The notes: generated from the sequence alone by a model not told the origin. A DNA stretch of 64,000 nucleotides from Flavobacterium sp. CS20 (GCF_018080005.1 NZ_CP073015.1:2260501-2324500), one strand, 5' to 3'. Positions 1 through 9,831 are shown, numbered from the stretch's first letter. Translations and numbers: made by a program.

Positions 1-561
1 GGCGAAGGTGGAATGATTACCACAAATAATGAAGATTTATATAAGCATTTAATCAATTTAAGAACTCACGGCATTCAACAAGATTTTTCTAAGCGAATTT
101 TTGATGATTCTTTATGGTACTATGAAATGCAAGAATTAGGGTACAATTATAGATTAACAGATATCCAGTCTGCACTTGGATATAGCCAACTCAAAAGAGC
201 AGATCAAGGCTTAGCTAAAAGACGTGAATTAGCTAAAACTTATCAAAAAGCTTTTATTAATAAAACCTATATCAAAGGTCAATCTGGAGTGGTTGAAGGT
301 CACGCTTATCATTTATATATAATAGAAGTTGAGAAAAGAAAAGAGCTGCATAAATACTTAAGAGATCAAAATATTTTTGCTCAAATCCACTATATTCCAT
401 GCCATTTGATGCCTTATTACAGAGACCTAGGTTGGAGTGAAGGCGATTTGCCTATGGCTGAAAACTATTATAAGCATTGTATAAGTTTACCGATGTTCCC
501 TACATTGACAACAGAAGAGCAAACATTTGTCATTGAAACTATTGAAAGCTTTTTTAAATGA
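1..561 (+). CDS. PseC-like sugar aminotransferase (DegT/DnrJ/EryC1 family), C-terminal part
   Basis: This is the 3' part of a PLP-dependent sugar aminotransferase; the frame is already open at base 1 (GEGGMITT) and the 5' end lies outside the window. The stretch NLRTHGI, then a Tyr-rich segment with YNYRLTDIQSALGYSQL and a C-terminal HYIPCHLMPYY, is typical of the C-terminal half of the DegT/DnrJ/EryC1 family, closest in style to UDP-4-amino-4,6-dideoxy-L-AltNAc transaminase (PseC). The PLP lysine would lie upstream and is not visible. The stop overlaps the next start (ATGA), so it is the head of a translationally coupled operon leading to PseI, which supports a nonulosonic acid pathway role. 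Another DegT-family sugar substrate is possible. Confidence 0.85.
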   Translation, partial: GEGGMITTNNEDLYKHLINLRTHGIQQDFSKRIFDDSLWYYEMQELGYNYRLTDIQSALGYSQLKRADQGLAKRRELAKTYQKAFINKTYIKGQSGVVEGHAYHLYIIEVEKRKELHKYLRDQNIFAQIHYIPCHLMPYYRDLGWSEGDLPMAENYYKHCISLPMFPTLTTEEQTFVIETIESFFK

Positions 562-1397
562 ATAAACATGAAAAAATAGCAATAGGAACTGTTCAGTTTG
601 GAATTGACTATGGAATTTCAAATAATAACGGAAAAACACCTTTTGAAGAAGTTTCAAAAATTCTTAATTTAGCTCATCAAGAAGGAATTAATACACTCGA
701 TACTGCTTTTGGTTATGGTGAGTCTGAATCTGTATTAGGTAAGCTAAACCAGAATAGATTTAAAATCATAACTAAATTTCTTCCTGAGAAACAAGGCGGT
801 AAAATTCAACACCAGTTTGATACATCCTTAAAACAACTGAAATTAGATAATATTTATGGTTATTTAGCTCATAGACCACTTGATGTTATAGAGAATAATG
901 ACATTTGGTATTATTTATTACACCTAAAAAAAACCAAGAAGGTTGAAAAAATAGGCTTTTCATTTAATGAACCAGAAGAATATTTTCTTTTAAAAGAAAA
1001 AGAAATTATGCCTGATTTAGTTCAAGTTCCTTTCAATTATTTTGATAATAGATTTAAAGAGGTTATGGAAGATTTAAAAAAGAATGACTGCGAAATCCAT
1101 ACAAGGTCTACTTTTTTACAAGGTCTTTTTTTTATGAATCCAAGGGATTTATCTCATCATTTTTCAGATGCTATACCTTTTATTTCAAAACTACAAGAAC
1201 AGTTTCAATCCAATCTTGCAGGAGCTTTATTAAAATATGTACTCTCATTCGATTTAATTGACAAAGTTATACTAGGTGTGCAAAACAGTCAGCAACTTTT
1301 ACATAATATAGAATCATTAGAAAGTGCTAAAGAACTTAAACATTTTTCAGTAAAAATAAGCGATTCAATATTACAGCCATCCAAATGGAAATTTTGA
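558..1397 (+). CDS. Aldo/keto reductase in the nonulosonic acid cluster
   Basis: 279 aa protein of the aldo/keto reductase superfamily, predicted to be a cytosolic NAD(P)H-dependent sugar oxidoreductase. The family tetrad is visible: Asp48 in NTLDTAFGYG, Tyr53, Lys73 in IITKF and His105 in YLAHRP. N-terminal GTVQFGIDYG is a common variant in polysaccharide-locus members. It overlaps the preceding aminotransferase by 4 bases (ATGA) and is followed one base later by an SDR, so the two redox enzymes probably act on one intermediate. Standard pseudaminic acid synthesis does not need an aldo/keto reductase, which suggests a modified or different nonulosonic acid. The substrate is not known. Confidence 0.85.
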   Translation: MNKHEKIAIGTVQFGIDYGISNNNGKTPFEEVSKILNLAHQEGINTLDTAFGYGESESVLGKLNQNRFKIITKFLPEKQGGKIQHQFDTSLKQLKLDNIYGYLAHRPLDVIENNDIWYYLLHLKKTKKVEKIGFSFNEPEEYFLLKEKEIMPDLVQVPFNYFDNRFKEVMEDLKKNDCEIHTRSTFLQGLFFMNPRDLSHHFSDAIPFISKLQEQFQSNLAGALLKYVLSFDLIDKVILGVQNSQQLLHNIESLESAKELKHFSVKISDSILQPSKWKF

Positions 1398-1398
1398 T

Positions 1399-2172
1399 AT
1401 GATTTACACCTTCGATTTAACAGAAAAAGTTGTGCTCATAACAGGGGGTTATGGTCATTTAGGAAAAGCTATTACAAATAGTCTTCTTTATCATAACGCA
1501 ATAGTTATTGTTTTAGGCAGGAGTGCTGAAAAATTTGAAAATGCTTTTTCTGATAATAAAAACCTGTATTTTGTCCATTGTGATATATCTTCTACCGAAT
1601 CTATAAAAAAAGCATTTACGCACGTTTTTGATCAATTTAATCGTCTCGATGTATTGATAAATAATGCTTTATATAGTAAAGGTCAATCCCCTGAAAACAT
1701 GACCGATGAGGAATGGAAATATGGTATAGATGGATCTTTAAATAGTGTTTTTAGATCTATTAGAGAAGTCATTCCATTTATGAAAAAACAGAAGTATGGA
1801 AAAATTATAAATGTGTCTTCCATGTATGGTATGACAGCTCCGCAGTTTGAAGTTTACGATGGTTTTCCACAATTCCTTAATCCTCCTCATTATGGAGTCG
1901 CAAAAGCTGGGATTATTCAGCTCACTAAATATTATGCATCTTACTTAGGAAATTTAGGACTACTCGTAAATTCTGTAACTCCAGGGCCTTTTCCTTCAAA
2001 AAATGTACAAAAGAGTGAAAAGTTCATAAATGATTTAGCAAAAAAAACGTGTTTGAATCGTGTAGGAAAACCAGAAGATTTAGCTGGCACTTTTGTGTTC
2101 TTGTCATCAGATGCTTCAGATTTTATAACAGGTCAAAATATAATTGTAGATGGTGGCTGGACAGCAAAATAA
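1399..2172 (+). CDS. SDR-family oxidoreductase
   Basis: 257 aa short-chain dehydrogenase/reductase with a Rossmann fold. The N-terminal cofactor motif is TGGYGHLG (residues 15-22), then NNALYSKG in place of the usual NNAG, the catalytic Ser in INVSSMYG and Tyr-x-x-x-Lys in HYGVAKAG; the C-terminus has the usual FLSSDASDFITGQNIIVDGG. All classical catalytic residues are present, so it should be active. It sits between the aldo/keto reductase and the cytidylyltransferase with almost no spacing. It probably oxidises or reduces a sugar intermediate of the nonulosonic acid; the exact reaction cannot be told. Confidence 0.88.
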   Translation: MIYTFDLTEKVVLITGGYGHLGKAITNSLLYHNAIVIVLGRSAEKFENAFSDNKNLYFVHCDISSTESIKKAFTHVFDQFNRLDVLINNALYSKGQSPENMTDEEWKYGIDGSLNSVFRSIREVIPFMKKQKYGKIINVSSMYGMTAPQFEVYDGFPQFLNPPHYGVAKAGIIQLTKYYASYLGNLGLLVNSVTPGPFPSKNVQKSEKFINDLAKKTCLNRVGKPEDLAGTFVFLSSDASDFITGQNIIVDGGWTAK

Positions 2173-2992
2173 AATAGTAGTTATTATACAAACTAGAATG
2201 AAATCTACCCGTCTGCCAGGAAAGATTTTGATGCCAATGCCTATAACTGGTGAAGATTCTATATTAGAATGTATTATCAATCAATTGAAAGAGTCTCAAT
2301 TTGAAGTAGATATATTTATAGCTACTTCTGTAAATCCAGAGAACGATGAACTTGAAATTATAGCAAAAAAGAATTCTGTTAAAATATTTAGAGGTTCTGA
2401 AAATGATGTTTTAAGTAGATTTATTAATATTTTAGAATCCAAAGATTATGATACAGCTGTAAGAGTTACAGCAGACAATCCTATACTTGATTATAAGATT
2501 TTAGATAATGCTATTGAGGAACATTTAAGTTCTAAGACTGATTATTCCATTACAAAGGGATTGCCATTAGGGATGAATTTTGAATTATTTAAATCTCGAT
2601 CTTTACTCAAATTAAAAAAATTGAAGTTAACTACACAGGACAAAGAGCATGTGACCCTCAAGCTTCGACAAGACAATTCATTTAAAATTAACGAAATTAA
2701 GTTCGTTTGTTTTGAAAATGAATCTTTAAGGCTTACGGTAGATTATCCAGAAGATTATTTAGTAATATCAACTATCTATCAGATTGCTTTACATCATAAA
2801 CTTAATGTAGGTTTAGATCTTATTAAATTTATTGAAAAAGAATATCCCTGGTTACTGAAGATTAACGCTAAAAAAACACAAAAAAAAGTTTATAATGATT
2901 TAGATGAAGAATTAAAAGATGTAATTCCAATTTTAAGTGATTTAAATTTTAAAAAAACGGCGAGTCTTTTAAAAAAAGGTAATTTAAAATGA
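2150..2992 (+). CDS. PseF/SpsF-like cytidylyltransferase
   Basis: 280 aa nucleotidyltransferase of the family that makes CMP-activated nonulosonic acids. The CTP-binding N-terminus IIQTRMKSTRLPGK is clear, followed by the conserved acidic segment VRVTADNPILD. The chosen ATG lies inside the end of the SDR gene (23-base overlap); no later in-frame ATG exists before the conserved motif, so this start is well supported. It overlaps the next gene by 4 bases. PseI downstream would supply its substrate. The C-terminal approx. 70 residues are Lys-rich and less conserved. Confidence 0.85.
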   Translation: MVAGQQNKIVVIIQTRMKSTRLPGKILMPMPITGEDSILECIINQLKESQFEVDIFIATSVNPENDELEIIAKKNSVKIFRGSENDVLSRFINILESKDYDTAVRVTADNPILDYKILDNAIEEHLSSKTDYSITKGLPLGMNFELFKSRSLLKLKKLKLTTQDKEHVTLKLRQDNSFKINEIKFVCFENESLRLTVDYPEDYLVISTIYQIALHHKLNVGLDLIKFIEKEYPWLLKINAKKTQKKVYNDLDEELKDVIPILSDLNFKKTASLLKKGNLK

Positions 2993-3987
2993 AATATCAG
3001 CAATTAAATCAGCAAGAATTTTCAAATGGTGAGTTTAAACTTATCCCTATCCGTTTTGAAGACCGTTATAAAATTATGCAATGGCGCAATGAACAAATGT
3101 ATCACCTTCGACAAGCCGAACCTTTAACCAAGGAAAAACAGGATGCTTATTTTAAAAATGTAGTCGCAAAATTATTTAACCAAGACCAACCTGACCAAAT
3201 TCTATTTTCATATTTAGAAAACGACAAATGCATCGGTTACGGCGGATTGGTTCATATCAATTGGATTGATGAAAATGCAGAGATTTCATTTATTATAGCT
3301 ACTGAACTTGAAGAAGAACATTTTCACTTTCATTGGAAAACCTATTTAGAACTAATTGAACAAGTGGCTTTTAAAGATTTAGGGTTGCATAAGGTTTATA
3401 CTTACGCTTTTGATATTAGACCACATCTTTATGAAGCCATTGAAGCTTTAAAATTTAAGAAAGAAGCTGTATTTGTAAATCATAGCAGGTTTGGTAATAA
3501 GTTTGTAGATGTTGTTATACATTCTAAATTTAATCCTTACTTTTTAAGAGAAATAATACAAGAAGACGTCAAGGTAATTTATAATTGGGTAAATGATTCT
3601 ACTACTAGACAGAATTCTTTCAATTCTAATGAGATTAATTTTGAAGACCATATAAATTGGTTTAAATCCAGATTGAACAATCCCAATTCAGATTATTATA
3701 TGTGTTATTATAAAGAGATTAAATCAGGAATTATAAGGTTTGATATTGAAGATAATACCTCTACAATAGGAATCAACATCTCACCTAAGCAGAGAGGTAA
3801 GGGTTTATCTAGTGTATTTTTGAACTTATCTATAAAATCTCATTTAAAAAAGCATAGTAACCAGACTATTCTAGCTTATATAAAACCTGAAAATGAAGCT
3901 TCAATAAGAACTTTTAAAAAAGCAGGGTTTAGTTTTTTTACTGAAAAAGAAGTCAATAACAAAGCGACCTTATTATTTAAATATTAG
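2989..3987 (+). CDS. Tandem GNAT acetyltransferase (two GNAT domains), PseH-like role
   Basis: 332 aa protein that reads as two consecutive GNAT N-acetyltransferase domains: residues about 15-175 (MQWRNEQMYHLRQAEP, then GYGGLVHINW) and about 180-332 (VIYNWVNDS, then the acetyl-CoA motif PKQRGKGLS). Only the second domain shows a clear Q/R-x-x-G-x-G loop, so the first may be non-catalytic. In the pathway one acetylation of a 4-amino-4,6-dideoxy sugar is expected (PseH). A second GNAT domain is also known fused to PseG hydrolases, but no PseG fold is seen here. Start overlaps the previous stop (ATGA). Confidence 0.8.
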   Translation: MKYQQLNQQEFSNGEFKLIPIRFEDRYKIMQWRNEQMYHLRQAEPLTKEKQDAYFKNVVAKLFNQDQPDQILFSYLENDKCIGYGGLVHINWIDENAEISFIIATELEEEHFHFHWKTYLELIEQVAFKDLGLHKVYTYAFDIRPHLYEAIEALKFKKEAVFVNHSRFGNKFVDVVIHSKFNPYFLREIIQEDVKVIYNWVNDSTTRQNSFNSNEINFEDHINWFKSRLNNPNSDYYMCYYKEIKSGIIRFDIEDNTSTIGINISPKQRGKGLSSVFLNLSIKSHLKKHSNQTILAYIKPENEASIRTFKKAGFSFFTEKEVNNKATLLFKY

Positions 3988-3991
3988 TGAT

Positions 3992-5011
3992 ATGAATTCA
4001 GATAAAGTTTTTATTATAGCAGAGTTGTCTGCCAATCACGGTGGCAATATAGAAACTGCTATAGAAACGATAAAAGCCGCAAAAGACACTGGAGCAGACG
4101 CCATAAAATTTCAGACCTATACAGCGGACACCATCACTTTAGATTCTGACAAGAATGATTTTATTATTTCTGGCGGCACAATCTGGGATGGTAATAAATT
4201 GTATAACTTATATAAGAAAGCATTTTTACCCTGGGAATGGCATCAAGAGCTATTTAAAGTCGCCAAAGAAGAGGGTTTGATTTGTTTTTCGTCACCTTTT
4301 GATAAAACCGCTGTCGATTTTTTAGAAGATTTAAATACACCTATTTATAAAATTGCCTCATTTGAAATCACTGATATTCCTTTAATTGAATATACAGCCA
4401 GCAAAGGAAAACCCATGATCATTTCTACGGGCATTGCAGAGTATGATGATATTAAACTTGCAGTTGAAACTTGTAGAAAAGTAGGCAACAATGATATTAC
4501 AATCCTAAAATGTACGTCTTCATATCCTGCACCTATAGACGAAGCCAACTTAGTTATGATGCAACAATACGCCAAAGATTTTGATGTTAAAGTAGGTCTG
4601 AGCGATCATACTTTAGGCACTACTGTACCAGTAGTTGCAACAGCATTAGGAGCTTCAGTCATTGAAAAACATTTTATTTTAGATAGAAGCATAGGTGGTC
4701 CTGATGCTTCATTTTCACTCGACAAAGCGCAATTTACGACTATGGTCAAAGCAGTTAGAGAAGCGGAAAAAGCTTTAGGGAAAGTGAGCTACAACCTGAC
4801 AGAGAAACAAAAATCTGGCAAACAATTTTCACGTAGTCTTTATGTCGCTGAAGATATTAAAGCAGGCGAAATCATAACAGAAAAAAATGTGCGTAGTGTA
4901 AGACCTGGATTCGGAATGCACCCTAAACACCTTGCACGTATTTTAGGAAAAACAGTGAGCAAAACCCTTTCAAAAGGTGATAGAATTCAAGAAGATCATA
5001 TTTCAAAATAA
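3992..5011 (+). CDS. pseI: Pseudaminic acid synthase (NeuB family)
   Basis: 339 aa NeuB-family enzyme that condenses a 6-deoxy-2,4-diacetamido hexose with phosphoenolpyruvate. The TIM-barrel start IAELSANHGGN, the KFQTYT and FSSPFDKTAVDFL motifs, KIASFEI, STGIAE, CTSSYPAP and VGLSDHTLG are all present, and the C-terminal approx. 60 residues form the SAF/antifreeze-like domain (SRSLYVAEDIKAGE, RPGFGMHPKH). SANHGGN and the SAF sequence favour PseI over sialic acid synthase NeuB. It abuts the flippase gene, sharing one base. This is the strongest evidence that the locus makes a pseudaminic-type acid. Confidence 0.93.
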   Translation: MNSDKVFIIAELSANHGGNIETAIETIKAAKDTGADAIKFQTYTADTITLDSDKNDFIISGGTIWDGNKLYNLYKKAFLPWEWHQELFKVAKEEGLICFSSPFDKTAVDFLEDLNTPIYKIASFEITDIPLIEYTASKGKPMIISTGIAEYDDIKLAVETCRKVGNNDITILKCTSSYPAPIDEANLVMMQQYAKDFDVKVGLSDHTLGTTVPVVATALGASVIEKHFILDRSIGGPDASFSLDKAQFTTMVKAVREAEKALGKVSYNLTEKQKSGKQFSRSLYVAEDIKAGEIITEKNVRSVRPGFGMHPKHLARILGKTVSKTLSKGDRIQEDHISK

Positions 5012-6327
5012 TGATAAAACCACTTTTAGACAAAGTAAAGTCAATCATAGTCGATAAGGATTTTTCAGAAATTCTGTCTAAGAGTTTTTATTATATTTTG
5101 TTTAGAGTTGGTGGTACTATCTTTGGTTATGTTTTTTCTGTTTTTATTACTCAAACTTATGGGGCTAACATTTACGGTATAGTTGCACTTTGTTTTTCTT
5201 TTTTTCTATTCATAGGCGTTTTTGGTCGATTAGGTATTGACACCAATATTGTAAAAGTATTTTCAAAACCTGAATATAGGTCTGATGTTGGCTTATTTTA
5301 TAAAGCAGTGTCAAAATCGTTTTTGGTCAGTTTACTCATTTGTTTTATTGTCTATGTTTTTGGTGAAGAAATTGTGGTGGATTTGCTTGTAGAACCAAAA
5401 CCAGAGATTTTACCCTATTTACCTTGGGTTTTGTTTTCTGTCCCGTTGTGGTCTATAGTTTTAATTTCGGCGAGTTTTTTTAGAGCTCGAAGCCGCAATA
5501 ATATTTTTGCCTTTTTCAACAATCCTGGTCGCTTTTTGCTCAGTCTTTTCTTCTTGTTGGTTTTATATTTTTTCGTAGATAAAGACCCCATAATTACCGT
5601 TCAATCTCACTTTTTTGGTATTTTAGTCTTAGCTTTAATCAGTTTGTTTTTAGTTTATAGAGATTTCAATGGCATAAAGCTAAAGCACAAATCACATTAT
5701 TGGGGGTTTTTAAAAGATGCGTTTCCTATGATGCTGGCATCTTCTGCCATTATCATTTTATCATCAACGGATACATTTTTAATGGGCGTTTTTGAAACTA
5801 CTGAAAATGTAGGGATATACAATATTGCTTTAAAAATATCTACTTTATCTATTTTTTTCCTTCAGGCTATCAGCTCTATTTTAGCACCAAAAATAGCAAA
5901 AGCTTATGCTGAAAATGACATTGAAAATTTTAATAAAATTGTAAAGTTTTCAACCAAAATCAATTTTTATTTAAGCTCAAGTTTAATAGCAGTTATTATA
6001 ATTTTTAGAAAATTTCTACTCAATTTGTTTGGCGAACAGTTTGTAGAAGGAGAAGTTATTTTGATTATACTTTGTGCAGGTCAAATCATTAATGCATTTA
6101 CTGGACCAGTTGGTGTGGTAATGCAGATGATAGGTAAGCAAAAAGTCTTTAGAAACATAGTTATCATTGCATTGATTTTAAATATTATTTTAACCATAAC
6201 CCTTATCCCGATTTATGGTGGTATTGGAGCGACTATTTCAACATCTATAAGTATGTTTGTTTGGAATATTTCTTCTTCAGCCTATCTTCGCTTAAGAAAG
6301 GGTATTAAATCTCACTTTACACTCTAA
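5011..6327 (+). CDS. Oligosaccharide flippase (Wzx-like, MOP superfamily)
   Basis: 438 aa polytopic membrane protein with about 12-14 predicted transmembrane segments and the N-terminal MOP/polysaccharide_synt signature (FYYILFRVGGTIFGYVFSV, then YGANIYGIVALCFS). It should flip undecaprenyl-linked repeat units across the inner membrane. It follows pseI directly, and genes for a transferase, a Wzy-like polymerase and a WaaL-like ligase come next, which is the usual Wzx/Wzy order. Confidence 0.88.
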   Translation: MIKPLLDKVKSIIVDKDFSEILSKSFYYILFRVGGTIFGYVFSVFITQTYGANIYGIVALCFSFFLFIGVFGRLGIDTNIVKVFSKPEYRSDVGLFYKAVSKSFLVSLLICFIVYVFGEEIVVDLLVEPKPEILPYLPWVLFSVPLWSIVLISASFFRARSRNNIFAFFNNPGRFLLSLFFLLVLYFFVDKDPIITVQSHFFGILVLALISLFLVYRDFNGIKLKHKSHYWGFLKDAFPMMLASSAIIILSSTDTFLMGVFETTENVGIYNIALKISTLSIFFLQAISSILAPKIAKAYAENDIENFNKIVKFSTKINFYLSSSLIAVIIIFRKFLLNLFGEQFVEGEVILIILCAGQIINAFTGPVGVVMQMIGKQKVFRNIVIIALILNIILTITLIPIYGGIGATISTSISMFVWNISSSAYLRLRKGIKSHFTL

Positions 6328-6333
6328 AATATT

Positions 6334-7353
6334 ATGGTTGAAGTATATTTTGGTCTAACCGATAAACATATAGAAAACTTTGAGTGTATTATTCAAGCTG
6401 AAATTCATCAAAAGCATACTCAAAAAATACTAATAACAGATAATAAAAACTACAGCCCAAAAATATGGGCAAAAGTGATAAAATCGGACGCTTATTTCTT
6501 GCAAAAAGGAACCAATTTTTTTCATAACTTTTATTTTATGATAAAAAAAATCAAGGCGTATAGAAAAATTATTAATCAACTTAAACCATATAAAAAAGAA
6601 GAAAAAGTTAGAATATATTTAGCTTACATTGAAGATATTTTATCAAACTATCTTTTTTTTAATTTTCACAAAAATGCAGAAGTTATAGTTGTTGAAGACG
6701 GCGTATTGAACTACTACAACCACAGCTTTAAAAACATAAGTAAAACCAGATTTTATACAAAAAAAATATTGTCTCAGATTTTTGGAATCCCTTTTAAAAA
6801 ATACCAAGGGCATTCGTCAGGTATAGAATATGATAAATCTACTATGCAATATTTGTCATTTCCCGAAAAAGCTTTTATTCCTAAAAGAGTTCATAAATTA
6901 CCAACACAAACAGAAACCATTTATCATTTTAAAAACAACCTATATATCTTAGGTCAAGAAAATTTAATTCAAATCTTTGGTTTTAATGAATATAAAAAAA
7001 CTTTTTTTAATTTCATTGACGAGCTAAAAGAAAAAGAACAATCATTCCAGGTTGATAGAGTTTACTATAAACCAAGACATCAATACTTAGATTTTGAACT
7101 AGCTTATTTGCAAAATGCTTTTGGGGAAAATAGAGTTCAAATTTTAGATAATGATTTATTAGCAGAAGAAGATTATTTTAAAAACATTCAGTCAAAATAT
7201 ATTGCAAGTATGATATCTAGTGCATTGCTAACAATATATTCAAGATGCGATGAAGGTTCAAAATCAAAATTAAAAATTATCTTTAAGCCTATTATAAACA
7301 ATGAAATATCTCGTCTTTTTGAACATTTAAATTTTATAAAACTAAGCGGATAA
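6334..7353 (+). CDS. Putative GT52-like (sialyl/nonulosonyl-transferase-like) glycosyltransferase
   Basis: 339 aa soluble protein with an overall layout like GT52 alpha-2,3-sialyltransferase-like proteins: an early acidic motif VVEDGVLNYY (about residue 125), then VYYKPRHQYLD (about 245) and a late segment with SSALLTIYSRCDEG (about 295). In that family these regions bind CMP-sugar and acceptor. Since the operon makes a CMP-activated acid, a nonulosonyl transferase is an attractive role, but the match is by pattern only. A different polysaccharide protein is possible. Confidence 0.55.
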   Translation: MVEVYFGLTDKHIENFECIIQAEIHQKHTQKILITDNKNYSPKIWAKVIKSDAYFLQKGTNFFHNFYFMIKKIKAYRKIINQLKPYKKEEKVRIYLAYIEDILSNYLFFNFHKNAEVIVVEDGVLNYYNHSFKNISKTRFYTKKILSQIFGIPFKKYQGHSSGIEYDKSTMQYLSFPEKAFIPKRVHKLPTQTETIYHFKNNLYILGQENLIQIFGFNEYKKTFFNFIDELKEKEQSFQVDRVYYKPRHQYLDFELAYLQNAFGENRVQILDNDLLAEEDYFKNIQSKYIASMISSALLTIYSRCDEGSKSKLKIIFKPIINNEISRLFEHLNFIKLSG

Positions 7354-7397
7354 ATGGATATCTATCAAATTATCAATTATTTTTCATTTCTGCGTAT

Positions 7398-8618
7398 TTG
7401 CTGATTTGCATATACTTTGTAAGGAAAGCTTTTGCGTTTAGTTTTATATATGGTTTAATTATTTTTCAGTCTTTAACCATTTTACCTTCTCTAATATACA
7501 TAGAATCTGGTATTTATATCAACGAGCAAGGCAGAAATAGTTACTTTAGTTGGGCTACGGTTATAACCTGTTTTTACTTCATTATAACTCTTTTGACGCT
7601 TTATTTAAGTCATAAGTCTTTAGATAAATATGACTTTAGAACATTTATATTTAAATATAAAGGGAAAAACGCTGAAAGTTTAATTTTAAAGGCAAGCACT
7701 ATTATAGTGCTTTCAATATTACTTTTTAATGCGGCACTTTCTCCACTTCCACTGTTTGATATGTCACTGTCAAGATTTACATATTGGTCAAACTCTAGGT
7801 TTCCTTTCCTTAATACTTTATTTGGTAATACTGCAACATTTATTCCTTTCATACTCGGCATATTGGTTTTAAAGAACAAGAGGTTTTCAACCATTATGTT
7901 ACTGATATATTTTTTCTATAATTTTTTAATTGGTCAAAAATTCTCACCTATTCTTAATGGCAGTTTCAGTTTCTTCCTGCCTATTGTTATTATGAACAGA
8001 AACAAGGTTAAGCAATTTTTAAAGAAAAGATTACTTAGTATAATTGTGATATTGTCTATTTCAACTTTTGTGATATACCAAGTTATCTACACTAGATACG
8101 AAGCTAGAGTTCCCTTTGCTAATATTAAAATTTATGATCCAGACGAAGCTATTTTTTATAGAATTTTCGGTCTTCAAGGTCACTTGATGTGGGGTTCAAC
8201 AGAACGTTTTGTATTTGATGATACCGAAAGATCTTATAATCCTACAGATTTACTTTATGGCATGCCCAATATGATGAGTGAATTTGCTGATAGTAAAGAA
8301 GTTCTAGAAAACAACGCTGATAGTGGCTTTAATTTTACCAATGCTTATCCTGGGATTTTGTTTAAAATTTTTCCTGTTCTCATTGCACTGTTGACTCATA
8401 TTTTTTTAACTATTGTACTTTTAGGTTTTGCAGGTTGGGTTTTAAGAAAATTTATTGAAAGAAATGCAAAAATTCTAGCGGTTATAACCTTTCAGTTTTA
8501 TATATGGTTGCTTTATGCTTTTACTATGGGATATTTTTATAAAGTTTTTTTTATGGCCATTTTCCTGATCTTGTATTTTGCATTCTTAAACATCATTAAA
8601 AAAAGACAGCTAAATTGA
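7398..8618 (+). CDS. Wzy-like O-antigen polymerase membrane protein with damaged 5' end
   Basis: About 406 aa polytopic membrane protein (roughly 10-11 hydrophobic segments) with a long external loop rich in charged and aromatic residues (YDPDEAIFYRIFGLQGHLMW), as in Wzy/oligosaccharide repeat-unit polymerases. The open frame offers only a TTG start at 7398. An ATG with good spacing lies at 7354, immediately after the upstream stop, but in another frame; inserting one T in the T-run near 7378-7384 would join it smoothly and give a complete first transmembrane helix. So the gene probably started at 7354 and lost one base. Family assignment rests on topology and gene order. Confidence 0.6.
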   Translation: MLICIYFVRKAFAFSFIYGLIIFQSLTILPSLIYIESGIYINEQGRNSYFSWATVITCFYFIITLLTLYLSHKSLDKYDFRTFIFKYKGKNAESLILKASTIIVLSILLFNAALSPLPLFDMSLSRFTYWSNSRFPFLNTLFGNTATFIPFILGILVLKNKRFSTIMLLIYFFYNFLIGQKFSPILNGSFSFFLPIVIMNRNKVKQFLKKRLLSIIVILSISTFVIYQVIYTRYEARVPFANIKIYDPDEAIFYRIFGLQGHLMWGSTERFVFDDTERSYNPTDLLYGMPNMMSEFADSKEVLENNADSGFNFTNAYPGILFKIFPVLIALLTHIFLTIVLLGFAGWVLRKFIERNAKILAVITFQFYIWLLYAFTMGYFYKVFFMAIFLILYFAFLNIIKKRQLN

Positions 8619-9831
8619 ACGCTATTATAAGTTTTTTGAAAATTCATAAAATAGAAGATTATATCTTTTATCTCTGTATTTTGCTTTTGCCCCTAAACGA
8701 TGCATTAGTGGTGATTTCGTTTGGTGTTTTTTTGTTTGCTGGAATAGTTTTAAACTTTAAAAAGAAAGATAAAAACTCATCTGTTCTTGTTATTACTTTA
8801 CTTTTTTTTGTGAGTTTAATCAGCCTGTCTTACACCTGTAATGTTGAAGAAAGCCTGCAAAAGGTATTTAAAAATTTGGCACTAATTCTCGTTCCTTTAG
8901 GATTTTACTTCAATAAAATCAGCCCAAAGGCTTTAAGAACTGGCAAGTTTTTGTTCTTGATATCTTGGGTTGTATTTTGCTTAACTTCACTATTTAAGCT
9001 GTTGATTTATTGGTTTAAATATCCTGAGCAAAGGCATTTCTATAATTTCTTTCAGGCGTCCATGCTCCATAACTATATGCCACAAGATGCGATGTATATT
9101 TGTACGGCATTAATTTTTATGCTGTTTAGTTTTAACCAATGGAATAAATATCTGCGTGTAGGGATAAGTATTCTGTTTTTTTCTGTCTTGCTTTTGTTTA
9201 GTGTAAGACTTGGTATTCTTCAGTTTGCATGTATAATTTTAGTTTATCTTATTATGAATAGAAAGAGGCTGATTAATTTAAAAAACACAGTCGCTTTTAT
9301 ATTAGTTTTAATTTTAGGCTCTGTATTAATAAGTTCTAATAAATATACAAAAGACAAAATATTCAGCACATTACATTCTATGAACATAGACATTGGAAAA
9401 GATAATGTTACAGAAATTGCTACTGATTACCATCAAATAAATTTTAGACTTAAGCTCTGGTAAAAGCGACAATAGATTTAATTAAAGAAAGGCCTTTTTT
9501 AGGCTATGGTGCAGGCACTGAAAAAGACTTGATCCATAGAGAATTGAAATCACGTGATTTAGACCTTCACAAAGTTCACGCTCATAATCAGTTTTTGTCT
9601 GTTACATTTCAATATGGAATACTTGGCTTAAGTGTCTTTTTGTTTATACTTGTTTCTATATTTTTAAAAGCTATCCGTCATTTAGAATATACTTTAATAT
9701 TTTTTCTGATTATAACTTCTATGCTAACTGATAGTTATTTAGATGTTCAGCAAGGCTTATTTTATTTTGCACTGTTTGGCTCGCTAATTCTAAGTTATAG
9801 GATAGAAAAGAAAGTTAATAATTCTCAATGA
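8615..9831 (+). pseudogene. O-antigen ligase family protein (WaaL/Wzy_C), split by a 1-nt deletion
   Basis: Two frames together make one O-antigen ligase family protein. The first (8615-9463, TTG start overlapping the previous stop) gives eight or more transmembrane helices and ends at RLKLW; the second carries on in the next frame with KATIDLIKERPFLGYGAGTEKD and AHNQFLSVTFQYGILG, the hallmark Wzy_C motif. Restoring one G after TGG at about 9462 joins them perfectly. Function would be transfer or polymerisation of lipid-linked glycan in the periplasm. As written the product is truncated before the conserved loop. Confidence 0.82.
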
